Positions 38,401-50,400 of a DNA stretch of 64,000 bases are shown piece by piece (the stretch's first letter is position 1; the number at the start of each line of letters is the position of its first letter). Below the pieces are notes generated by a model. The model did not search any database. It was not told where the DNA came from and saw nothing but the letters and a program-made list of their open reading frames with translations. The DNA is taken from NCBI RefSeq assembly GCF_024763615.1, contig NC_077222.1:76384001-76448000 (forward strand), in the 5' to 3' direction. Source of the DNA: Phlebotomus papatasi. Its lineage: Eukaryota; Arthropoda; Insecta; Diptera; Psychodidae. Both the position numbers and the translations under genes were made by a program.

Positions 38401-41400
38401 CGATCTGCTGATCAGTCGATTATGTAGACTGACTAGCGCCCTTCAGCCGATCTGCCACTTACAGTTTGCTCTATAACCCTATTTATTCATCCCCTACAAT
38501 TTCGTATAAGGACGAAAAGTCAGCGCGCACAATTTCAAAGATATCAGAATTTCAGGAGGTGGAAGGTGGATTTTTTAGAGAATTAAAAAACAGCGAGAGA
38601 TTATATTGCTCTTTATGTTGAGTCCGAGTAATAAAAAGTTGTTCAGTGTGAACTGCACCTTTATATTTTACAATCAAATTACTTAACTCCACCTCATTAA
38701 TCGCACCATAAGTCGTAAATTTTCTTATCGTTTTGGTTTATTCAGTATCTGGAAAGTTTAATTTTAGGTAAAAGTTAATATCAATTTTACTGCTCGGACT
38801 CCACAGGGGAAGGAATATATACAATCCCTCAATTTTGTGTTATATATATTTATATTTCGAACCCTTGCCCCTTAAGGGGTCATATTTTGGTAGAATTTAG
38901 GAAAATTTAAGTTTTGAGTTTTTTTACGTTACACTGTTTGTCTGTCTGTTCTTCCAGCTCTAGAGACCAAATGGATAGACCCCCTATCGGTCGAGCCAAG
39001 TACCGTTAATATGACCTCATTTTAAAAGTGCTTTTTTTTACTCTTGAATATGTATCAGAGGTTACCTAGAAGTGGACATTTCGTCAATATACGAAAATAT
39101 CGTTGTACAGTGCTGTCTCTCTATATGCACAGCTTTTGTGTCGGTTGCATTCAAAATCTATTTGTTTACATTTTGACAAAGTAATGCCGAACGCACAATA
39201 AATTTTGTTTAGTAAACATGTTTTTGACATTTCAATAAGAGTGAGTGAGATATAGATTTAATGACCTCGCTCATTCTCATGGGAAATTTTCAAAACATGT
39301 TTACAAACAAAAGTTATTGTTGGTCATAATAAAGAAAATTATTTTCTTGGTAACTAATTTTTCTTGTTTTTAAATTTCTTAATTTTATTTTTTCTGTCTC
39401 ATATTATATTTAAAATAACATGGAAAATTCTAGAACAATAAAAAAATGATAATTTATTAAAAGAAAGAAAAAACCGTTGGGAATTTCAAAAAAAGTTGTG
39501 CATATTCAGAGAGAGAACTGTCAAAAAAAGTACCCAAACTGTGCATATAGAGAGACAGCACTGTATATCATTCCTAATTCATCTGATAAAGATACCGATC
39601 TGAATCTTAAAACGAAATTCGCGTCCTTTTCTTTCTAAAAATATTTGTATAAATCTATCTCGCTCTTTCGAACTCAAATTTGGCCTGAACTAAATTTAAT
39701 TTGTTGTGATGTTTAAAAGAAGAAGAAGAGTGCAAAAGAGTAGGGTAGACATATGCACAACTTTCAAGAAAGAAAATGATGTGAATTTTGATTGATTGAT
39801 ATTTTCCTGATCTAAAAGGTTTGCCGGAGCCATAATACCGACTTTTCAAAGTCAAAGGGTCAAATGGCTCTAGAGTGAGAGTATCAACCGAATGGGGCAT
39901 TTTTAAAATTTCTAAACCAATTTTAATCGTTTATGAACAAATAAGTAATTTTTGTCTGAATAATATCAATTGTAATATTCCTAAGCTATTTTGGCCGATC
40001 TTTTGTATGATTTATAAATCGGTCTTAATCGGTTGTATGTAACCACGTTAACGGTCTGTTATATAAAATGGTATAGGGTAAATGTACCAAATTTCGGCAT
40101 AGTTGCATGCAAACGCCAGTCTTAAGTTTGAAATGTAATATTTTTAACACAAATTTTTGTTGTTACTTCCTTTAAGGGTATTGCTTGGAACCTTGTAGAT
40201 AGTTTATCATCTTTGTTTTCTCTAAAGTCACTCTTATAATACATTTTAAAATGAATAAAAATATAGACATAGGGTGGAGTAACCACTTATCGCCATGTTT
40301 AGGAAAAAGAGGAATTAATAATTTTATTATAACTTTTGAACTCTTATTACAAGATAACTCAAATTTGACACAAAACTACTTAGATGTATTGGCTCTAGAT
40401 TCGTGAAAACAATAGTCCTAGAATTTAACTCTGGACTACTTAAAAAACAGATTTTTATTAACAATGTAAAAATAACCACTTCGTCGCCACTTTTCACCAC
40501 TTTTCGCCAGTTTTGTAACCACTTCTCGCCACCCACTTGAAAAGGTGCAAACGCTACAAAACGCAGAAATTAAAAATCATGGAATTTTGAGGAACAGAAG
40601 AAGTGGTCGAAATTGCAAGCTGTCCGAAATTTAGTACACTACCCCTAACTTCTCACGTCACGAGTTCAAGCATTTATCAAAGAATGGAGCACTTCATCAC
40701 CCCATTTTATGTCTTTTTTACTATTCGGATGATTATGAGGAAAGTTCGACATTTGAATCTTCCATTTAATTACCTTGAATAATTCAAAATGTTTGAGTTC
40801 ATTGGCTCTGAAGAGGTTTTAATGACGAATGGGGGAGAGACTATCCATTGTATTTGTAAAATTGAGGCCAATTCATTAGACCTGGTAATCAATTAAATCA
40901 GAAATTTTCCCAAAAATATTACACATCATTTCCCAATTTATTGATTTGTAGGGCAAATTGCTGAAATTAATAGTTGACTTGTTGAGAATATTATAGATGC
41001 GAGGAAGGTGAAGTGTATAAGGGAATGTTAGAATTATTCACATATGAATGAATTTTCATGAATAATTTAGGGGTTTCTTCCCATTCTATGCTTTTAACTT
41101 CCGTCCTTGACCTTAGTCGAGCGTAACCGTTTGTTGCATTTTAAATTATAACCATGCAAGAGGCCAAGCTAAAATACACTACCCGCCAATCTGGACAATG
41201 GCCACAACAGTGTCTCTTCCACACCACGCTGATTCTCTGTCACGTAAAAACGATTGTCAATTGTACATATCTCAGAGTCGCCCCATTAAATGTCCGCCAC
41301 CGTATGCATTGCCACAATATTGTGGATTTTTTTTTAAACAAAAACAAAAAAAGCCATACTCTGAGATTCCTAGCACCTCATCCGTGACTCCGGTTCTGGT

Positions 41401-44400
41401 GGCAGTTCTTCGAGATTCTTCATGTGGCGTCATTGTGAACTGTGGGAGCAACCAGAGTGGAAGATTCTTGTCACTGCCAGATACACCACTTTTAGAAGAA
41501 TCTTTTTCCCAACATCGCGATTTCTTTTTGGCCTGTGAAAGAGTGTTGAGTCATTTGCGGAAGTGACCTCCAAGATATCTATTCAATTGTTCAGCTAATT
41601 AAATGTATATCTTGGAATAGGTTTTGCGGGTATTTTGGTGGTTATACACTTGCTCCATCTGCAAATCATGTGGCCACCAAATTGCTGTGTCAGTGTCGAT
41701 GGTGAAGGTGGAAGAAGTGATATTTGCGATAGAAATCGACTCATGTCAATCCCAGGTACTCAATTTAAATAAAACAATCCTCCAAAACCTTCCCCTCATC
41801 GCCACATAAGCAACAGGATGTGGGTCGATTGTTGTCAATTAACCATGTGAGGTTCTCCAAGTTCCAATGTGTTTTCAAGGATTACGTGCAAAGAGTTCTC
41901 TCAAATTCTATTAAATTTTGCTGTGGCAATGAAATCCATTTTCAATTTATATTGAAATTTAGCAAAATAAGTGACGTTGAAGATCACATTTTGTTGTTTA
42001 TGACATTTTACAATAACAATTGAACTATAGTTATTTAATGGCTTGAACTCAAAAAGAAAGAATATTATACAGTCCGCTTTTCCTCAACTTATGACCGAGC
42101 AAATGGTCAAACGGTAAGAGATATCAATTTCCGGTTTTTGGTGACCCCCCCCCTCCCATAAAAAATTTCTAGAGACGTTTTTCTCATTATTATATTTATC
42201 CTATTTTTTTTCTTTCGAAAATTCAAGACTATTTTCAAAAATTTCATAATAAAGACATAGAGAAAGGTGGGGCAGTTTCTCAACAAGCAGCATTTGTTTT
42301 TTTTTTAATCATTTGTCAAACGTTTATGAACTGTATTCAAGTAACTTTTAACTGTATATGTATCTCAATTTCTCAATGGAAAAGCCTATTTCATTAGCAT
42401 TTAGAATTGTACACTAAGAAAAAACGAGGGTGCGATTAACTTTTTTTCCTCATAACTAACCATTTTTAGGTGTAAAAATAGATCAACATTTTTTAATGTT
42501 AATTTTACACCTTTTTAAGGGTAAAAATAACATGAAAAAGGGTAACTTTAACTCCTAATACACCTAAAAAGCATAATATTTACACCGTTTTCGGATCAAT
42601 AGTGCAGGGTAAAATTAACATTTCCGAAATGTTATTTTAACCTTTTCGGATTTCTCTCACTCAGTGTAGTTTTCCCGAACTGTTTATGTTGGACATGACA
42701 TTTTTTGAAATGTCATTTTGGCTATATTTATGTTTGGGAGAGTGGTCTATAAAGCTATAGCATGTGGATAATATGTTAGAGGGATTCCAGAAAAATTACT
42801 GTCAAAAAACGTTCTGACTGGATCAATTGTCTAGACAAACTTTTTAATTTCGAATTTTGCAATATCAATACTTTTTGGAAAAGTATAGAAAAATTTTCAA
42901 GTTTTTTAACGTACATTCAAGCTTTAATCATAAATTTAAAAATAACGAATTTCATCTAAAAAATCTACTAGGAAACAAAATATTCTACAAAGTCTAATTA
43001 GAATTTTCAAAATTTTACAATCATAACATAGACATAATTCGGAAACACAACGTCGTATTAAGGTGGCGGCATTACTTCTGGCCTTTTATAACAAAACTTT
43101 ACAATGTTACAAAATGATTTCGAAAAACATCAAATTACTTTGATGTGTTATCATAACACATTTTTGGTTTTCGAAATAATTTTCTAACAAAAATTACGAC
43201 GATGCCATAAGTAAAGACAGACCACAAGTAATGCCGCCACCCTATCGTAACATACATAACATAAGAATAGGAGAACTGTGTCAAATTTCGGACAGGTTGC
43301 ACCTAAGTATTGTAATGTTTTTAATTTGAAGCGTTATATTTTTAATTCAAATCGATTTTTTGTTATTTTCTTTTCCTAAGTGTTGTTTTAGCTCTTTCAG
43401 TGTTACAAGGCTTCCTTGTAGATGTGTTTTACATATTAAACCTCTCTTATTCCTGTAATATAAGTCTCAATAATTTTAAAAATGAATAAAAATAGACAGA
43501 CATAGTTTTGCGTAAAATATCGGACACAAAGTTTCTCAAAGTTACCAATTCTACCAAACCTGCTTTTTTACGGCATTTCGTTCGGAAAGGCCATGCTTTT
43601 TTGTTTCTATGGTATTATACCACAGATTTTATCATACCATAGATATTGAAAAAAGATAAAAATTTTGAAATGTCCAATATTGCAAACCGTCCGAAATATG
43701 ACACAGTTCCCCTAGGAAACGAATTAGTCTGCAGTGCAATCTGCAATTTCAGTTAGTTATCTTAAATTGGTGACGTTATATTTTTAAATATATAAAACTG
43801 CCAGTCATTTTAATATTAGTAATATTATTGCAATTTATTTTTTAATCCCTATGGCGCTGACACATTTTTTAAATTTAGTAAAATTCAATTGATTGGAATT
43901 TTACATCTCACTCTTTCAAACTATGATAATATATGTTTATCTCTTTCTGTCAAATGAAAATTGAAATTTCAATTTCATTTTCAATTTCAATTTCAAATTT
44001 CATTTGACAGAAAGAGATTACTATATCGGATTTGAGTTTGAAAGAGTAAGAGGTGAAATTTCAATTGATTGAATTTTAAATAAAATTCTATGCTGCAATA
44101 CGGATTATTTTTAGTTTTCTGTTTATATACACCAATTTAAGAAAACAAAACTTTAGCAAATACAAGATAGCCTTATGAGTAATATCAACCAATTTCCATA
44201 TTTTCCCACAAGTTATGCACTTTCTTTGTGTACAGTGTTTCTCTGTGATGGGAGAAGTTCTTGGTGCATTTAGAATTGTATCGAATTTTCTTTTGTGATG
44301 CGGTGCAAAAGCCACGTTCAGCAAACAATAGACTTTTGAAATTTAATTTTGATATTTTACTTTATCTATGAGGGCGGATGTATCGTTTGATTTTGTTTTT

Positions 44401-47400
44401 CTTTTCATTATAAAATTTTCACATTTCAAAGACGGAAGTCATATATACAACTGAAATTTAATTTATTTTATAGAATGCGAGTCACCTTGTTCTGACGAAA
44501 CTGGAACACTTGAAATGCCACATGTGGCAATTGTTCCTATTAAGACAACCTCTCCTGAAAGGCGAGTGACTCAAAAGGAGATTATTGCTGGAGAGGAAAG
44601 ACCCAAGTACTTGGCTATCAAACAACAATTAGAAGCAACGGCTCAAGGTATGGAATTTTCAGCATTTTCTGACACAAATTCACATCAAATGATCAATTTT
44701 AATCTCATTCGTTATCCCTCTTCCTGGTGACACACATGAGAGATTGTGAAGAAAATTAAATGAAAATGAAACATTTTTGGTGCGAGAGAAGACAAAATTT
44801 AAATTCAACATGCTTCATTATCTCCATTTACCATTTAAGTGAATCTTTTGAAATTTGCGTTTATTCCACAATTTTCTTGTGGAATTTTAAGTTTTGCTAC
44901 TCATTTGGTGGTTGATGAAGAACAAATAAACAAAAGAAAAAATACCACCAACTTTTAATTAGGCAGATAAGTTATCAAAATGTGTTAGAAATTGTTACTT
45001 AAGTACCATAATCTCTTCCTTCCTTTTATTATCTTTTGACTTTTCTCACACAATTGATCACGCCTTGTGAAATTCATTAGAGACGCATTACTCTTCCCAA
45101 AAAGAGACTCTTCAAGTCGCTCTTATTGCGTCACATATCAAGTTGGATAATCCAGAAATTCATTTAATTGTTATTTAGTAAACAAAATATAAATTAATTT
45201 ATAAACCAGAAAGTCAAATATAGGACGCGGAATTCAATTAATTTGTGGTATTGCTGTTGTATAATTGTAAATCATTATGCTTATTCGTATTTGATTTAAT
45301 TAAATGTCTTATATATAGTTTATATGAGGCCTATTGTCGCAGATTAATCGAAGATGTTTGCTTTTTTTCCCATAAAATTACCATCTCAATATCACATCAC
45401 ACATCCACAAATTGACTGTGTGTGTTGGTGTTTTCTTGTACATTCATGTAAACATTTTCTCTTTTTTTTATTATAAATTATTTCATGAGAACAAATTTTC
45501 ATGTAGAGTCATTCAGAAAATTTCATCATATATCACTTAATATCATTTCATTACAAGTTGGAAACCATTCAATTGAGTAAAATAGCAGCTATATATACTA
45601 TTTTAGTATTAAAGAAATTAATATCCTTTCTGTAATATCGTAACATGCATGTTATTTGTGTGTTTCTCATAATTACGTGCTGCTTCATTGGGTGGCTCGG
45701 AAAATCAACTTTCGTCTCTCAATGTTATAAAAAAAAATACTTGGATGCAATTTTATACCACAAATGCATTGCTCGGTAATCCAATTAAAAAAATCGAACG
45801 TTGAAAATCTGCGCAACATAAACAAATTTATAAAAAAAAACTCAAATCTATCAAATTATTGAAAACTAAAAAAAAAATAACACAAGAAAATGGATTGCAA
45901 AAAGTCCGACCATATGAAAATCAAAGATATGTCGTCGAAACAATCACAATGACGACTGTCACAGAACGCCGAATTGTGAGGCAAGCTAATGAAAATGTGC
46001 CATCAGGATCTCACGGCAGTGTAGGAGGCATCCCAACGACAGGGATTCATCAAGCAGCAACAGCAGCAGCTGCAGCAGCAGGGGTGACAGGAAATGCAGC
46101 TGATCCTGGTGATAGATTGAATGACGCCACATCTATTTCGGGCATACTCAAGGGTGGAAAACTTTGGAAGAGCGAACAGACACAGGTAAGATTTGCTCTT
46201 ATGACAAAATAATCCCGAACAGCCATATCCCACATATTCTCAGTCATATAGAAAATTATGCATAGATATGTCACTATTATGATCCTATAAACACAAGAGA
46301 ATTAATGCGAGATCTTAGTATAGTATTGATTTTGAATTTTCCTCTTACATTGCCACTCTTGCCACTCATAAAATTGGGTCATATCACACATACTTAAGAT
46401 AGACAACATTTTATCAACAATATTGACTTTTCCTTCATAAACTCTAAAATAAATATTATATTATATTACACCATTGATTTAACAATTTATCCTTTATTAA
46501 GTTTCTCCGATTTAAGAATAAAATTGATAAAATAAACTAGGGTAAGAGTGCCAAATTTCGGCATAGTTGCATGCAAGCGCCAAAGTGTCAAGTTTTAAAT
46601 GTAATATTTTTAATACAAATTGATTTTTTTAATTCCTTCTTTTTAGGGAGTGTTGCTTGGAACCTTATAGACAGTTTATCTTCTTTATTTACTCTCAAAT
46701 CATTCTTATTACATTTTAAAATGAATAAAAATGTAGACATTGCTTTGGTGCCTTATTTCGGCCACTTTCATTCTCATAGTTCCATACCCTTCGGGAATTC
46801 TTCCAATGTCTTTTTCACGTCATCTTGTTTGTCGAAGCTACATTTTTTGTTATTCTTTTGCATTGTATAATCTCTACAGTGTTAAAACTAAAAATTCATG
46901 GAAATTCGAGGAACAAAAAAGGTGGCCGGAATTGCAAGCTGGCCGGAATTTGGCACACTTACCCTAATTATACCGAAAAGAAACATTTATGAGGCAGAGT
47001 AAAGGGGGTGGTACAGCATCGCAAATTTACGAAAATGTTCAACTGTGACTATTTCCGGATCGTAATACGGATTTCAGACTTAAGATTTTGGAATATGGCT
47101 TAACTGCTTTAATTTCTTAAGGCACTAGAACACAAAAAAAGATAAAATTGAACAAATAAAAAAATAAAAGCACTGATATTATCGTGCAAATATTGACAAA
47201 GGTAGGCTATGTCTATGTGGAGCAATTTGAAAAGAAGGGAGATTCGACCGGTGAATACCTTAAAATTAGAAAGATTAGAACACAATACAAGGATTTTGTA
47301 AAAGAAATAATAGGGTAATACCTACAGAAGAAACTAAGAATATTTGTGAAGATTAAAGTCAATCAAAAATACCGATGTTGAAAGAACTGGGTATTTTCTA

Positions 47401-50400
47401 AAAGGTCCATAATGGACGCTAATAAAGAATTATTATACTGGCAAAGGGAAAATAAAGGGCTTTTCATTTTACCCGCAACAATTTTTAGTTGTTAATTTTG
47501 TCCATAAGACCCATTTACGGGACAAAATTGGAATCTTGCAATAGTGGCAGGGTTAAAGACCAATTGGCTAATTGTTAAAGGGGGCATTGGGATGGGATAC
47601 CAAGACAAAATTTTGAACGGGAACGAGTTCAGGTACTGCAACTTTTCCTATGTTCAATATTGTATACACATAGATTGCGGTGCCCATCATTTAGGATTGA
47701 TAAGAGGTTCTATTTAGTGTCAAGGGTGTAGCCAGGATTTTAGTAAGATGGGGGGGGGGGCAAATTGCAGGATTATTCCAAAAGAAATCGTGTTTCGAAC
47801 GCAAGGATCAAGAGTTTTCTCGAAAACTCCTACATAAAAGTCAAATTTTATAGAATTTTATTTTATTTAAAAATCAATAAAATCTCAATTAAAATCTTTT
47901 GGAAAAGAATCCACTTTGGGACTGTTGTTTTTTTCGAAAAAATTATTATTTTTTTTAGTTTCATTTTTGTATTGATTTCGGCGGATTTAGATAAGGGGTA
48001 CAAAAACTTTCTCATGGATCTGAGTAACTTTTTAATGGAGGAAATTGCATATTAGGCTTGAAAATAATGTCTTAAAATAATGTTCTTAGATCAATAATAC
48101 TTTTAGGATTTTTATCGTTCATCGATTTTTAATTTAAAATAAACGATTTTGGGCTTTTTGGGAAAGCTCATAAGATCCAATAAGACATTTCGAAACTGTA
48201 AAAACGCACTTGGATCAAAATGTTTTTAAGGTAAATTAAGTTAAACCCTAAGTTAAGTTAAATTCTTCAATTATTTTTGGTTTTATACTTTAATTTTTTT
48301 TTGAATATCGTCTAAGAGGGCGCTGCCACTTTTCGCCCCCGTTCGCTACGCCCTTGTTTAGTGTTTTATTAGAATTGAATGGTAAATTCAAATTTTAAAA
48401 TCTGCAATATAAAAGGGGGCCGCGGATGGGTAAAATTAAATATCTTATGAATTAGGAAAACATACAAAATATTTAAAAGAGCTACTCCTTAGGACCACTT
48501 AGAGTAAGAGCCCTGTCAGCATTGTTTCTTTGCTACCCGTTATATCCGCCACTTAGGGCAAATGATCTAGAGTTGCAGCATTAGGCCTGTTCATATACCT
48601 ATGGTCTCATCGTAGAAATAATCATTTTTTGTCATAAAATGATTTTGAGGAACCACAAAATTTAGAATATGTAATGTACTATTATAGCATATCAAATATT
48701 TTTGATTTGTAGTTCTTCGAAATCATTTTGTGAGAAAAATTTAAGATTTATGCGAAGATGAAATAAGTAGGGGGAAGTAACTTGTCTTTGAATGTGTTAG
48801 CTTTTGAATTTTTAAATTTTTCGCTTATTTTCTAAATCAAAAATTCTATTCTATAAACCATGGTTGATTCTACTATTTTCTATGAAGTTACATTAATAAA
48901 ATATAGGATTTTTTCATAGAAAAGTATTGAAATATTCAAAGGGTGGCGCTTTCAAAGGCTAGTACTTTCAAAGGCAGGCCATCCCCCCTATCAAAAAGGC
49001 CATAATAATAAATAATGCCGCAACTCTATCAGATACAGATTTTTAAAAAACTCTACAATTGTTAGTGGATCAAAAATTCAAGACATTTGCAAACAGGGGT
49101 AGAACCGCTAGAACCTGGTATGAAGACCTTATAGAGCAAGCTAATTTCATTAAACTTTTAATTTTTTCAAAGATTTGGATTACCAATATGAAATTTGTGG
49201 TGAGGCAAAATTTTTCCGATCCAAAGCAACTTATTTACTAATGAAAATGAGCTTTCAAAAAATTTGTATATGGTTCCGGGAGAAAAATAAAAAAAGAATA
49301 TTTATATTTAGAAAATTCTCTTCCTAGAGGTATAAATTAAATATTTCACATACTTGGTGTAAAAGATCTAATGAAAAATATAGATTAAAAGCACTCGAAA
49401 ATTGCTAAAATTGAAAAAAATCATTTGTTCTTCACAGGTAGAAATGTTTTTAAAAGTGGTCTAAGATTATCTTACTGTGTTATCACACTTGCACAGTAAA
49501 ATTTTATTATGATTCACATTAATTGTCGCTGGTGAGAGTCCAAATGTATAATTTGTGTGTTTGAATCATTTTGTATTCAAAATTTGATCTATTTGTTGAT
49601 AAAAAGGTAGACATGACCCGCAAAATTTGATATAAATTCATTTATAGCATTAATGCGAAAAATTAATGCGATTTTCTCTTTAATTTTTTAATGTGAAAAA
49701 TATTTATGCTTTAGGTAAATTTAAACTTATTTTTGCAGGCCAAGTCCACTTCTTTATCAATAAATAGAAAAACCCCAAATATTAAGTAACTCAAAGACAC
49801 AAATAACATATTTGGACACTCACAAGCGACAATTAATGTGAATCACATTAAAATTTTAATGTGCAAGTGTGATAACGCCGTTAGATTTGGATGTCCATTT
49901 TTCTTTACTATAGATCGTCACAATGTCGTCACAACGACGATTTCTTTTAATTGTAAGACACTTTTAAAATTGTTTTCTTCTTGGATATCCAGACTCCCAA
50001 AAGAGATGAAAGAGTTACACGGCGGGCATCACAAAAATTACATTACTGCGGTAATATTTCTTTATCGAATTTCCTTAGTTTTTTTTTTTATTTTCGTCAA
50101 TTTTTTTTACGTTTACCCACTCGTTTACAATTATTTTAATTAAATAGCTAAACGTTGCTCCTTAAACTTTGTCTAAAATCTTTTGAGAATTATTTAAATT
50201 AGTTGGTAAATTACCGGTTCATATTCGGCAAAAGCCATTCCAGGTTTATCCAGCATTCCAACATTAATTGGATGTTGCAAAAATGGATTGCGAAATACAC
50301 TCTCACATATGAGGTATTTGGAACATTTGGAAATTTTTCTTTTGCGAATTAATTTGTGGAAAAATGTTTTATTCAGACTGACAAAACATTTTAATGAAAA

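Larger units (their letters stand above)
38788..40040 (+). repeat. Dispersed repeat D, copy 2 (interrupted by 39108-39563)
   Basis: It begins ctgctcggactccac, then has a TATATA-rich stretch with atacaatccctcaatttt, a tttggtagaattt word, a gtctgtctgttcttccagct segment, tatacgaaaatatcgt, and ends in a run about cctaagctattttgg and aatcggtt. The same order of words occurs in the copy at 55947-56852 and, inverted, at 613-1032. The element type is unknown and it has no coding frame. Confidence 0.65.
37786..44473 (+). other. 6.7-kb intron with candidate internal exon
   Basis: It runs from GTAAGT to TTTATAG. It contains repeat D with its nested elements (38788-40040), the 40074 element, the candidate exon 41621/41668-41755, the AGGTGTAAA MITE (42412), the 43059 MITE, the 43268 element and the 43880 palindrome. 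37786-38787, 40648-41100 and 41756-42411 show nothing else. Confidence 0.75.

Noticed and set aside
41198..41566. 122-codon frame upstream of the candidate alternative exon
   Set aside because: It begins with a fair Kozak context, but no splice site lets it leave in a phase compatible with 41621 or 44474. It is more likely 5' UTR or chance.
47765..48055. 96-codon frame as possible transposase of the 8-bp-TSD element
   Set aside because: Too short, Phe/Ile/Lys-rich as AT-rich random frames are, and no hAT motif.
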